Positions 16,276 to 23,746 of a stretch of DNA of 64,000 nucleotides are shown here, piece after piece. Positions within the stretch are counted from its first letter, which is position 1; each line of letters starts with the position of its first letter. A program made the translations under genes and the position numbers. The notes below the pieces were generated by a model. It did not search any database. It was not told where the DNA came from and worked only from the letters and a program-made list of their open reading frames with translations. Source of the DNA: Hyphomonas sp. L-53-1-40 (GTDB lineage: Bacteria; Pseudomonadota; Alphaproteobacteria; Caulobacterales; Hyphomonadaceae); NCBI RefSeq assembly GCF_000682775.1, contig NZ_AWFI01000001.1:124001-188000 (forward strand), in the 5' to 3' direction.

Positions 16276-17454
16276 ATGACTGACATTACGAATTACGAGA
16301 CCTTGCAGGCGGCGCTGGACGCCCTGGTGCCGGAACTGGCCGACCGGGCGGCCGAGATGGAAGACGCGCGGCGGCTGCCTGCTGACCTTGCCGGGAAGAT
16401 GGCGGCGGCGGGCGCGTTCCGCATGATGACGCCAAAGACCTATGGCGGGCTGGAGTTGACGGCGCGAGAATTCATCGAGGGCGTTGAACGGATTGCGCGC
16501 GCCAATGCCAGCGCCGGGTGGTGCTCCATGATTGCCTGCACGACCTCCATGAATGCCGCCTATATGGCGCCGGACATGGCGGCGGAGATCTATGCTGACC
16601 CGTTGACGATCACCGGCGGCGTGTTTGCGCCGATGGGCCGGGCCGATGTGGAAGGCGATGGCTATCGTGTCAGCGGGCGCTGGCAATGGGGCTCCGGCTC
16701 AGCCAATTGCAGCTGGCTGGCGGGCGGCTGCATGGTGTTCGAGAATGGCGAGCTGAAGCGTTTGCCATCCGGCGCGCCAGACCAACGCATGATGGTGTTC
16801 CCGGCCAGCGAGGCGACCCTGCACGACACATGGCATGTGATGGGCCTGAAAGGGACTGGTAGCGGCGATCTGTCGGTGGACAACATCTTCGTGCCGGCGG
16901 CGCGGTCTGTTTCTCTGATTACGGATGTTCCCCGCGAAACGGGGCCGCTCTACACGTTCCCGGCCTTTGGCCTGTTGTCGCTGGGTGTGTCGGCCGTGGC
17001 GATGGGCAATGCGCGGGCGAGCCTCGATGCCTTCAAGGATCTTGCCAGCGCCAAGAAGAGTCAGGGCAGCAAGAAAACGCTGGCCGAGCGCCAGACCATT
17101 CAGGCGAGCTTTGCCGAGGCCGAGGCACAGTGGCGCGCAGCCCGCGCCTATATGATGGCGGAGCTGGAAGACACTTGGGCCGCAGCCAAGGCTGCCAAGC
17201 CCGGCGAAGGCATTCCGGTGGAGCGACGCGCGGCGCTACGCATGGCGTGCACACATATGACACGGACCGGCGCAGACATCTGCCGTACCCTGTATGACCT
17301 TGGTGGCGGCGCGTCCCTGTTTGAGTCCTCTGATCTGCAGCGCCGCTTTCGCGACGCGCACGCCATGACGCAGCATATCGTGACCGCCCCCGCGACATGG
17401 GAACTGACCGGGCGATTGCTGCTGGACCTGCCGACCGATGGGGGCATGGTCTGA
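16276..17454 (+). CDS. Acyl-CoA dehydrogenase-fold flavoprotein
   Basis: 392 residues. N-terminal helical domain (LPADLAGKMAAAGAFRMMTPKTYGG), middle beta domain (ITGGVFAPMGRADVEGDGYRVSGRWQWGSG, with the segment WHVMGLKGTGSGD), and C-terminal helical domain ending GGGASLFESSDLQRRFRDAHAMTQHI. The pattern and the lack of a clear catalytic glutamate place it with the acyl-CoA_dh_2 group, which includes flavin-dependent monooxygenases such as HsaA and DszC-like enzymes, more than with beta-oxidation enzymes. Substrate unknown; a reductase partner is not adjacent. Confidence 0.82.
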   Translation: MTDITNYETLQAALDALVPELADRAAEMEDARRLPADLAGKMAAAGAFRMMTPKTYGGLELTAREFIEGVERIARANASAGWCSMIACTTSMNAAYMAPDMAAEIYADPLTITGGVFAPMGRADVEGDGYRVSGRWQWGSGSANCSWLAGGCMVFENGELKRLPSGAPDQRMMVFPASEATLHDTWHVMGLKGTGSGDLSVDNIFVPAARSVSLITDVPRETGPLYTFPAFGLLSLGVSAVAMGNARASLDAFKDLASAKKSQGSKKTLAERQTIQASFAEAEAQWRAARAYMMAELEDTWAAAKAAKPGEGIPVERRAALRMACTHMTRTGADICRTLYDLGGGASLFESSDLQRRFRDAHAMTQHIVTAPATWELTGRLLLDLPTDGGMV

Positions 17455-17458
17455 CGGG

Positions 17459-17806
17459 TCAACTGTTCCCAAAAATCAGCGGCTCTGCTGCTGTGCGGAT
17501 CAGGTCGACCAGATCGGTGTCCATGAATTTGTAGTCGTCCGGAATATCCAGCACGTGCAGGCGCTTGAACCGGATATCCTGGCGGAAATCGGCTTTGAGG
17601 CGTGCGGCATGCTTGTCCTCCATCACGAGGATGAGGTCAGCCCAGCGAATATCTTCCAGTGAAACCTGCCGCCGTGCACCACTTGCCGTGCCGGCGGAGC
17701 GTGTCGCCACGCCGTCGACTTTGGCGAAGATCGCCTCGCCAGTAGGGCTGCGCCACTGGTTTTTCGAGCAGACGAACAACACGTTTACGGGGTCGGCCTT
17801 GGCCAT
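17459..17806 (-). CDS. Low-molecular-weight phosphatase-like protein
   Basis: 115 residues from ATG 17804-17806, preceded by GGGAGAAACTG. The signature C-x5-R-S is CSKNQWRS at residues 13-20, in the same place as in LMW tyrosine phosphatases and arsenate reductases, and a C-terminal IPDDYKFMDTDLVDLI follows. The family acts on phosphotyrosine proteins in the cytoplasm, but this short variant is uncharacterised. The frame stays open upstream to an ATG at 18001, giving a 65-residue basic extension (RYGVEKQWKHLYGRSVKLRR region). I prefer the short form. Confidence 0.75.
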   Translation of the reverse strand: MAKADPVNVLFVCSKNQWRSPTGEAIFAKVDGVATRSAGTASGARRQVSLEDIRWADLILVMEDKHAARLKADFRQDIRFKRLHVLDIPDDYKFMDTDLVDLIRTAAEPLIFGNS

Positions 17807-18171
17807 CAGTTTCTCCCATTCGCGGCGGGGCCACAGCTTTCCGAGCTGTTGCGCGCGGCGAAGTTTCACGCTTCGCCCATAAAGGTGTTTCCATTGCTTC
17901 TCAACGCCATAGCGGTCGATCCGCTGGCTGCGGGAATGATGTGTATCCGGGCGCTGGCGATTGATGCGCCGACGCGCCCCACGATCCTGTGGGTGTGTCA
18001 TGGTGGTGATCCTCATACTGTGCGGGTCAGCAGCCGCGGCAATACGAGGAATGCGGGGTTCATAGCGCACTGCGTCCCTGTCCGGCAAGCGTCCGGAAAG
18101 GACCAGATAGGGAAAAGGTGGGACGGGGACGCGAATTGCCCCATATGGAAGGTCTCACCAATGGAGACCGT

Positions 18172-19116
18172 ATGCTGAAGTGGATCAAGAAGCTGCCTGT
18201 GCCCCAGCCGGTCCGCCACTGGGTGATCTCGCCGTTCTGGTGCGCCATTGTCCGCCTGTCGAAGCCGGAAGTGCGGATTGTGACCGGTGGGATCAGCTTC
18301 TATGCCTTGTTCTCCATCTTTCCGATTGTCTATCTGACCCTGACCTTGCTGTTTGCACTTTTGCCTGCCGATCTCAGTCGCCAGCTGGGTGATACGGTGG
18401 ACCAGGTGCTGGTCTCAGCTGTGGCCCCGCTCAGCAAGGCAGACCTTGATGTGATCCATGAATCCACGCCGCAGGGCGTAACCTTTCGCGCGCTGCTGGC
18501 GGTCATTGTGGTGTTCTACACTGCAAGCTCAGGCGCGAAGGCTGCGATAACCGGCATCCGCATGGTGGCAGGCAGTGAACGGCGCACACGGATCATCCGT
18601 TTTCAGGGCGTGTCGATCCTGATGACCGCGCTGCTGATCCTGTCGGTCTGGATCCTGGGCGCGCTGCAACTGATCCTGTCGCTGATCACCGAGCGTGAAG
18701 GCTATGTCGCGTTCGAGCTGGCGCAGACGATTTCCGACATCGCCTCGACCCTTTGGTTGGGCAAGGGGATCGCGTGCTTTGCGGTCTTCTACCTTATCAT
18801 TGCGCTGTCGTTGCATGGGCGGGTCAGAGGGCACCGGGCGAAAGCGATGGGCGCGGCGGCTGGGGCACTGGCCTGGCTGGTCGCGACCTGGGGGTATCAC
18901 CTCTACCTCAAATTCAGTGCGCTCGATACATTCTACGGCGCGCTGGCTTCGGTAATCCTTGGCTTCATCTGGCTGTCAGTGTCGGTTTCGGCGCTTCTGT
19001 TTGGTGCAGCGCTCGCCGTCGAATGGGCGGCTCGGATGCAGCGCGAAGAGGTGATTGCGGAAGATGAGGATGAAGAGATCGAAGCGGTTGAGGCTCAGGC
19101 CGTAAACAGCGCGTGA
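18172..19116 (+). CDS. YihY/BrkB family inner membrane protein
   Basis: 314 residues from ATG 18172, which has GGAG 7 bases upstream; in-frame ATGs at 18145 and further left are alternatives. Six transmembrane helices with the family's early segment VTGGISFYALFSIFPIVYLTLTL and the late LDTFYGALASVILGFIWLSVSVSALLFGAALA. The C-terminal tail is very acidic (EVIAEDEDEEIEAVEAQ). Once annotated as ribonuclease BN in error; real function unknown. Its last 22 bases overlap the convergent ampD-like gene. Confidence 0.88.
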   Translation: MLKWIKKLPVPQPVRHWVISPFWCAIVRLSKPEVRIVTGGISFYALFSIFPIVYLTLTLLFALLPADLSRQLGDTVDQVLVSAVAPLSKADLDVIHESTPQGVTFRALLAVIVVFYTASSGAKAAITGIRMVAGSERRTRIIRFQGVSILMTALLILSVWILGALQLILSLITEREGYVAFELAQTISDIASTLWLGKGIACFAVFYLIIALSLHGRVRGHRAKAMGAAAGALAWLVATWGYHLYLKFSALDTFYGALASVILGFIWLSVSVSALLFGAALAVEWAARMQREEVIAEDEDEEIEAVEAQAVNSA

Positions 19117-19844
19117 ATGACACCGATACGGCGCAGCGTGGTCAAATCCGCCTGTCCGGTGACCTGCTCTGGCAGCCAGCGGCGCTGGAAGGCGGTGATC
19201 ACTTTCTCGCAGGTCTCGCCATAGATGTCGGTCACGTCGAAACCGTAGCCGATTTCTGACAGCATGGTCTGGAGACGCCAGACGCTGGAGCCGGACGCGC
19301 CGCGCTCGAGCCCTTTGCCGACGATCTCTTTCGTCGTGCCGTCGAATTCAGGCCAGAGGCTGATGCCGGCGCGGGCGAGACGCTCCCACGGGAAGTGTTC
19401 GCCGGGGTCCTGCTTGCGCAGGGGGGCGATGTCGGAATGGCCGAGGATGCGCGTGGCCGGAATATCGTGGCGACCGAGAATGTCGTGGATCAGGTCCAGC
19501 AGCGCGTGGATTTGCGGGCGCGGATAGGGTGGCAGGCCGCCATCGGGCAGGGGGAAGTCATGCCCGCCATTGACGATCTCGATGCCGATAGAGCGGGAGT
19601 TGAGATCCTGCTGGCCTTTCCAGCTCGAAACACCCGCATGCCAGGCCCGTTTGTCCTCATCGACCAGCTGGGTGATGCGGCCGTCTTCCCAGACCATATA
19701 ATGGGCAGAGACTTCGGCGGCCGGGTCGCACATGCGCTCCAGGGCCTCTTCGCCGGTCGCCATGCCGGTATAGTGCAGGACCAGCATGTCGAGCTTGTGC
19801 TTGCGCATGTTGAAGTTCGGACTCGGCGTTTGCGTGATTTCCAT
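19095..19844 (-). CDS. N-acetylmuramoyl-L-alanine amidase with peptidoglycan-binding domain
   Basis: 249 residues. Amidase_2 domain at about 15-160 with zinc ligands in LVLHYTG, and RILGHSDIAPLRKQDPGEHF, plus the catalytic glutamate in SIGIEIVN. A PG_binding_1 domain follows (SSVWRLQTMLSEIGYGFDVTDIYGETCEKVITAFQRRW). This AmpD/AmiD architecture cleaves the lactyl-amide bond of anhydromuropeptides in wall recycling. No signal peptide, which suits a cytoplasmic AmpD role. ATG overlaps the upstream transporter's stop by one base, so they are co-transcribed. Confidence 0.93.
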   Translation of the reverse strand: MEITQTPSPNFNMRKHKLDMLVLHYTGMATGEEALERMCDPAAEVSAHYMVWEDGRITQLVDEDKRAWHAGVSSWKGQQDLNSRSIGIEIVNGGHDFPLPDGGLPPYPRPQIHALLDLIHDILGRHDIPATRILGHSDIAPLRKQDPGEHFPWERLARAGISLWPEFDGTTKEIVGKGLERGASGSSVWRLQTMLSEIGYGFDVTDIYGETCEKVITAFQRRWLPEQVTGQADLTTLRRIGVIHALFTA

Positions 19845-20746
19845 CAGCTGCCTCCGGATCCCATTTTCTTGACGATGGCCGCGTCCGGCAGGGTCTTGTT
19901 CTGGCGCACGGCGATGACAAATACGCCAGACAGCGAGATGACCGAACCGAGTATCAGGCGTGCCGTGATGGGTTCGTTCAGCAGGACGATGCCGAATACG
20001 ACGCCCCAGACGGGCGTCATCAGGGTGAGCGGCGAGAGCAGCGAGATGTCATATTTCTTGATCAGCGTATAAAAGCCGCCATGGCCAAAAATGGACACGC
20101 CGACCACGGCGAACAGCCAGGCCACGGCCAGCTGCCATCCGCCGCGTGACAAGGCCTCCAACTGGCCTGTCTCGACCATGCTGGACGTAATCAGAAGCGG
20201 GGCGAAGCTGAACAGGCCGACCCAGGCCTGCAGGCGTAACGCCTTGATCGGGGCCATACGCTTCATCAGGATGCCGCCCACCGAGCCGACAAAGGCGGCG
20301 ATGGTGATGTAGACCAGTCCGATGGAGATGGTGAAACTGGCTGGATCGAATGCGATCAGGACAACGCCAGCGAAGGACAGCATGATGCCAAGTCCGCGTC
20401 GCCAGCCGATGGTTTCGCCGAGAAATGCCATGCTCATCAATGTCGAGAAGGGCGCGCCCAATTGGCCGGTGATCGAGGCGGCGGACGCCTCGGCATTCTG
20501 CAAACCCATGAAGAGGAGAGAGAAGTGTACCGCGCCAATGAACATGGCGATCAGGAACAGCATTTTCAGGTCTTCGGGCTTTGGCCGCAGGAATGCGAGC
20601 AGCAGCAGGGCGACTCCGGCAAAGCGGATGCCGGCGAAGAAAATCGGCGGCACGCCGATATCGGCAACAACCCATCGTGTGACGACGATGTTGAGGCCCC
20701 AGACAAGGCACACGGCGAACAGGAGAATGAAATCGCGAAAGGACAT
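19844..20746 (-). CDS. EamA/DMT family transporter
   Basis: 300 residues from ATG 20744-20746 (MSFRDFILLFAVCLVWGLNIVVTRW). Ten predicted helices in two EamA repeats; the second repeat ends with SLLSPLTLMTPVWGVVFGIVLLNEPITARLILGS, the usual EP motif. Drug/metabolite exporter with unknown substrate. Operon head of the pair with the amidase, joined by a TGATG junction. Confidence 0.9.
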   Translation of the reverse strand: MSFRDFILLFAVCLVWGLNIVVTRWVVADIGVPPIFFAGIRFAGVALLLLAFLRPKPEDLKMLFLIAMFIGAVHFSLLFMGLQNAEASAASITGQLGAPFSTLMSMAFLGETIGWRRGLGIMLSFAGVVLIAFDPASFTISIGLVYITIAAFVGSVGGILMKRMAPIKALRLQAWVGLFSFAPLLITSSMVETGQLEALSRGGWQLAVAWLFAVVGVSIFGHGGFYTLIKKYDISLLSPLTLMTPVWGVVFGIVLLNEPITARLILGSVISLSGVFVIAVRQNKTLPDAAIVKKMGSGGS

Positions 20747-20973
20747 GCTTTGGCGGTTAGCAGGATTTATCCGGGCTGGGCAGGGGGCTTTGGACTTTCT
20801 CTTGCTGAGCGGGCGGCTGTAGAGCAAATTGATATATTCAGCTTGCAGTCAGGTGCGGCTTGCGAGGGAACTGACGGCTGCGGGATGCGCTAAACAATCG
20901 TTAAGAAGATGTTATAGTCATTGGCAGGTGGAAGGCGGGGCCAATCCGGACCTGTTATCAGGAGGTGTGGTGT

Positions 20974-21693
20974 ATGGGACTGATCTGGTGGATTTTGCCA
21001 GCAATTGCGGCCGTGATCGGCCTGATGTTGCTGTTTGCTGGCTTTGGCAAACTGGCACGCCTGAAAGCAGGTTCTGGCGCAGTCCGGCTGACCTTTGGCG
21101 CCGGTATGCTCGCTTTGGCGGGGGTCGTGGCCTTTGCTGGCCTCAACCTGCAGACCTACAAGCGCCTGACAAAGGAACGCTACGCCGCCAATATCAAGTT
21201 TGAAGCGGTCGAAGGCGAAGCAAACGCCTACACACTGGATCTGACATTTTCCGATGGTCGCAAACTGGTCGAGGCCAATGGGGCCCAGCCAGTGCTGCGC
21301 GGCAATGAATTCGAGATCGGTGCGCAGGTCATCAAGTTCAAACCAATGGCCAATATGCTGGGATATGACTCCATATACCGGCTCGACTTCATCGAAGGCC
21401 GGATGTCCCGTCGCTTCACACCGGATTCAGTGACCGAGGCGACAACCAACGGGATCGCCTTGGCCACCAATCCGGGGCTGGATGTGCATCGCCTCGCCGA
21501 GGAGCAGGGCGGGCGGTTCGGCATTGATGCGCAATACGGATCGGCCACTTACCAGCCAATGGGCGACCGGTTCGAGTATGTCGTAAACATCTCTCAGGAC
21601 GCGCTCATTGCGCGCCCATCCGAGGCGACCAAGACGCTGATCCAGAAGCAGCGCTTTCCGGGCTACTCCGCCACTGAGGAGTCGGGTCAGTGA
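20974..21693 (+). CDS. Membrane protein of unknown function
   Basis: 239 residues from ATG 20974 with GGAGG 8 bases upstream; a GTG 9 bases further left is too close to the ribosome site. Two N-terminal helices (LIWWILPAIAAVIGLMLLFAGF and LTFGAGMLALAGVVAFAGL), then a soluble domain of about 180 residues rich in strand-like segments (YTLDLTFSDGRKLVEANGAQPVL). No family recognised. A GTGA junction couples it to the methyltransferase. A TATAGT -10-like box lies near 20920. Confidence 0.7.
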   Translation: MGLIWWILPAIAAVIGLMLLFAGFGKLARLKAGSGAVRLTFGAGMLALAGVVAFAGLNLQTYKRLTKERYAANIKFEAVEGEANAYTLDLTFSDGRKLVEANGAQPVLRGNEFEIGAQVIKFKPMANMLGYDSIYRLDFIEGRMSRRFTPDSVTEATTNGIALATNPGLDVHRLAEEQGGRFGIDAQYGSATYQPMGDRFEYVVNISQDALIARPSEATKTLIQKQRFPGYSATEESGQ

Positions 21694-22316
21694 ACCCGTG
21701 GGACCGCTACGTTGTTCCGCACATTGTAGCGTGTGCCTGCAGCACCAAGCCGATTATGAAACAGCGCGAGAAAGTCGTGCCGAAGGCTACCGGTCAGGTG
21801 CTGGAAATCGGTGCGGGATCGGGTACGAATTTCGCGCTCTATGATGGCAACAAGGTCGACCATCTCTACGCGCTGGAGCCTTCCGAATTGATGGTCAACA
21901 AGGCTCGCCGCGAAGCGGGGCGCCTCGGCATTGGCCACCATATCGATTTTCTTCAGACCGGCGCAGAATCCATTCCGCTGGAAGATGATTCCATCGACAC
22001 GGTCGTCATAACCTTCGTCCTGTGCACAATTCCGGACTGGGAGGCGTCGCTGAAGGAAGTGCGCCGTGTTCTGAAGCCCGGCGGCAAGATCCTTTTCTCC
22101 GAACACGGCCTTGCGCCCGATGCAGGCGTGTCGAAGTGGCAGCGACGGATCGAACCTGTGTGGAAGCCGCTTGCGGGCGGTTGCCACCTGACGCGCGATA
22201 CCGAGGCCATGTTTGCCTCGGCCGGGTTCCGGCTGGAAGACGCTGAGACGATGTATCTGCCATCAACGCCCAAAGTGGCTGGCTTCGTCAGCTGGGGCAC
22301 AGCAGTTCCGGTCTGA
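21690..22316 (+). CDS. Class I SAM-dependent methyltransferase
   Basis: 208 residues starting with GTG at 21690, which overlaps the previous stop in GTGA. Motif I VLEIGAGSGTNFALY, acidic end of strand 2 in ALEPSE, motif with TVVITFVLCTIPD, and LKPGGKILFSEHG are the Methyltransf_11 landmarks. The PSTPKVAGFVSWGTA end resembles METTL7-type enzymes. Acceptor unknown. Confidence 0.88.
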   Translation: MNPWDRYVVPHIVACACSTKPIMKQREKVVPKATGQVLEIGAGSGTNFALYDGNKVDHLYALEPSELMVNKARREAGRLGIGHHIDFLQTGAESIPLEDDSIDTVVITFVLCTIPDWEASLKEVRRVLKPGGKILFSEHGLAPDAGVSKWQRRIEPVWKPLAGGCHLTRDTEAMFASAGFRLEDAETMYLPSTPKVAGFVSWGTAVPV

Positions 22317-22325
22317 CACCAAGGC

Positions 22326-23186
22326 ATGCGTGCACCACCCTATCTGCCTTTTCTGGACGGGCCGCCCAGCATTGCGCCGGGACTGAAGCCGATTGCCCCC
22401 GAAGCCTGGTTGTGGCCGGACACCGAGGCCGCGGTGTGGCTTGCCCCCAAACGTGAATTGATGCGAACGCGCCGATCAGACGTCTTTGCAGCCCATAACG
22501 CAGACGCCGAAATGACAGAGGCTGCGACGACTGTACTGGCAGAAACCGGTCCGGCAGTTGGGGATTGGTCCACCCCGCTGGAAGCGGCTTCCGCAATGGT
22601 TTCGGATGATCTTTGCATCATGGTGCGCGACGCTGAGGGGCTATGGAGACTGAAGGCCGCGAGCCTGTGCACGCCAACCTATTGGAGCCTCGCCGAGAAG
22701 TTTGGCAAGCCGCTTGGCGGACTGCACGCCCCTGTACCGGGTGGGGACCCGGGCCTTGCCGCGCGTATCTCCCGTATCTTTGATGGGCTCAGGCCGGGGC
22801 TCGTGCTGGAACGGCGCAATTGGTCGGTCCAGCCGGGCGATGAGCGGTTCACGCCCAGCTCTGCGCCCCTAAAAGCCCGCGCGCAAGCAATGCCAGAAGC
22901 AGACGCGCTGGACCAGCTGCACCTGCGCGTGGAGCGCCAGACAATCCGGAAATTGCCAGAGACGGGTGCATTGCTTTTTACCATCCGTATCGTGATGGAT
23001 CCGCTGCGCGCAGCGATCTCGACGTCGCACCATGCAGAGGCTTTTGCATCGGCCTGGCAGAGTGTTGATCCGGCCATGGCACGCTATAAAGGCTGGGCAA
23101 TCTATGATCGTCTGGTTCGGGCTGCACTGGACGCCAGCCTGAATCCGGTTACTTCCAAACGCAGCAGAAAAGACGAGGCAGGATAA
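22326..23186 (+). CDS. DUF3445 protein, heme-dependent N-demethylase-like
   Basis: 286 residues. The segments LWRLKAASLCTPTYWSLAEKFGKPLGGLHAPVPG, RRNWSVQPGDERF, and LHLRVERQTIRKLPETGALLFTIRI match DUF3445, whose studied members are heme-dependent oxidative N-demethylases of the dimethylamine monooxygenase class. The usual partner subunits (ferredoxin reductase) are not adjacent, so the chemistry here is inference. It follows the methyltransferase by 9 bases and abuts the EVE gene with no gap. Confidence 0.8.
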   Translation: MRAPPYLPFLDGPPSIAPGLKPIAPEAWLWPDTEAAVWLAPKRELMRTRRSDVFAAHNADAEMTEAATTVLAETGPAVGDWSTPLEAASAMVSDDLCIMVRDAEGLWRLKAASLCTPTYWSLAEKFGKPLGGLHAPVPGGDPGLAARISRIFDGLRPGLVLERRNWSVQPGDERFTPSSAPLKARAQAMPEADALDQLHLRVERQTIRKLPETGALLFTIRIVMDPLRAAISTSHHAEAFASAWQSVDPAMARYKGWAIYDRLVRAALDASLNPVTSKRSRKDEAG

Positions 23187-23624
23187 ATGAAATACTGGCT
23201 GTTCAAATCCGAACCCGACGCGTGGAGCTGGGACGAGCAGAAGGCCAAGGGCGATGAGGGCGAGGAATGGTCCGGCATCCGTAATTATCAGGCCCGCAAT
23301 TTCATGCGCGACATGAAGATTGGTGACCGCGCCTTCTTCTACCACTCCAACAAGGGACTGGAAGTCGTGGGCGTGGTGGAGGTTTCCGCCGAAAGCGCCC
23401 CTGATTCCACGACCGATGATGAGCGCTGGGACTGTGTCTACCTGCGGGCCTTGGCCGACATGCCCAATCCCGTGAAGCTGAAAGACGTGAAGGCCAATCC
23501 GAAACTGGAAGACATGAGTCTGGTCACGTCATTTCGCCTGTCGGTTCAGCCTGTGAAACCGAATGAATGGAAGGAAGTCTGCCGGATGGGTGGGCTTGAT
23601 CCGAAGACGTTAAAGCCGGTCTGA
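23187..23624 (+). CDS. EVE domain protein
   Basis: 145 residues, almost entirely one EVE domain: MKYWLFKSEPDAWSW at the start, WSGIRNYQARNFMRDMKIGDRAFFYHSN, and VGVVEVSAESAPD. The fold is related to PUA and YTH domains and binds modified bases. Genes like this are common in bacterial housekeeping and defence contexts; no restriction genes are present here. The ATG follows the DUF3445 TAA directly. Confidence 0.92.
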   Translation: MKYWLFKSEPDAWSWDEQKAKGDEGEEWSGIRNYQARNFMRDMKIGDRAFFYHSNKGLEVVGVVEVSAESAPDSTTDDERWDCVYLRALADMPNPVKLKDVKANPKLEDMSLVTSFRLSVQPVKPNEWKEVCRMGGLDPKTLKPV

Positions 23625-23665
23625 CCGCAGGTAAAAAAGCCAAAAAAAGCGTCTGGCGTAAAAAA

Positions 23666-23680
23666 TGTTAGCGTGCAACA
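23666..23680 (+). promoter_or_regulatory. LacI/XylR-like operator half-palindrome
   Basis: TGTTAGCGTGCAACA lies 67 bases before the glycosidase ATG. Its left half TGTTAGCG matches the sugar-responsive LacI-family operators known in Caulobacter; the right half fits less well. No LacI-family gene is in the window. Confidence 0.3.
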
Positions 23681-23746
23681 ATACGCCCCATAAGGGGGTG
23701 TATGCGCATGGTCGCCGCCCCTGAGAAACGTCACAGGGAGACCGGC

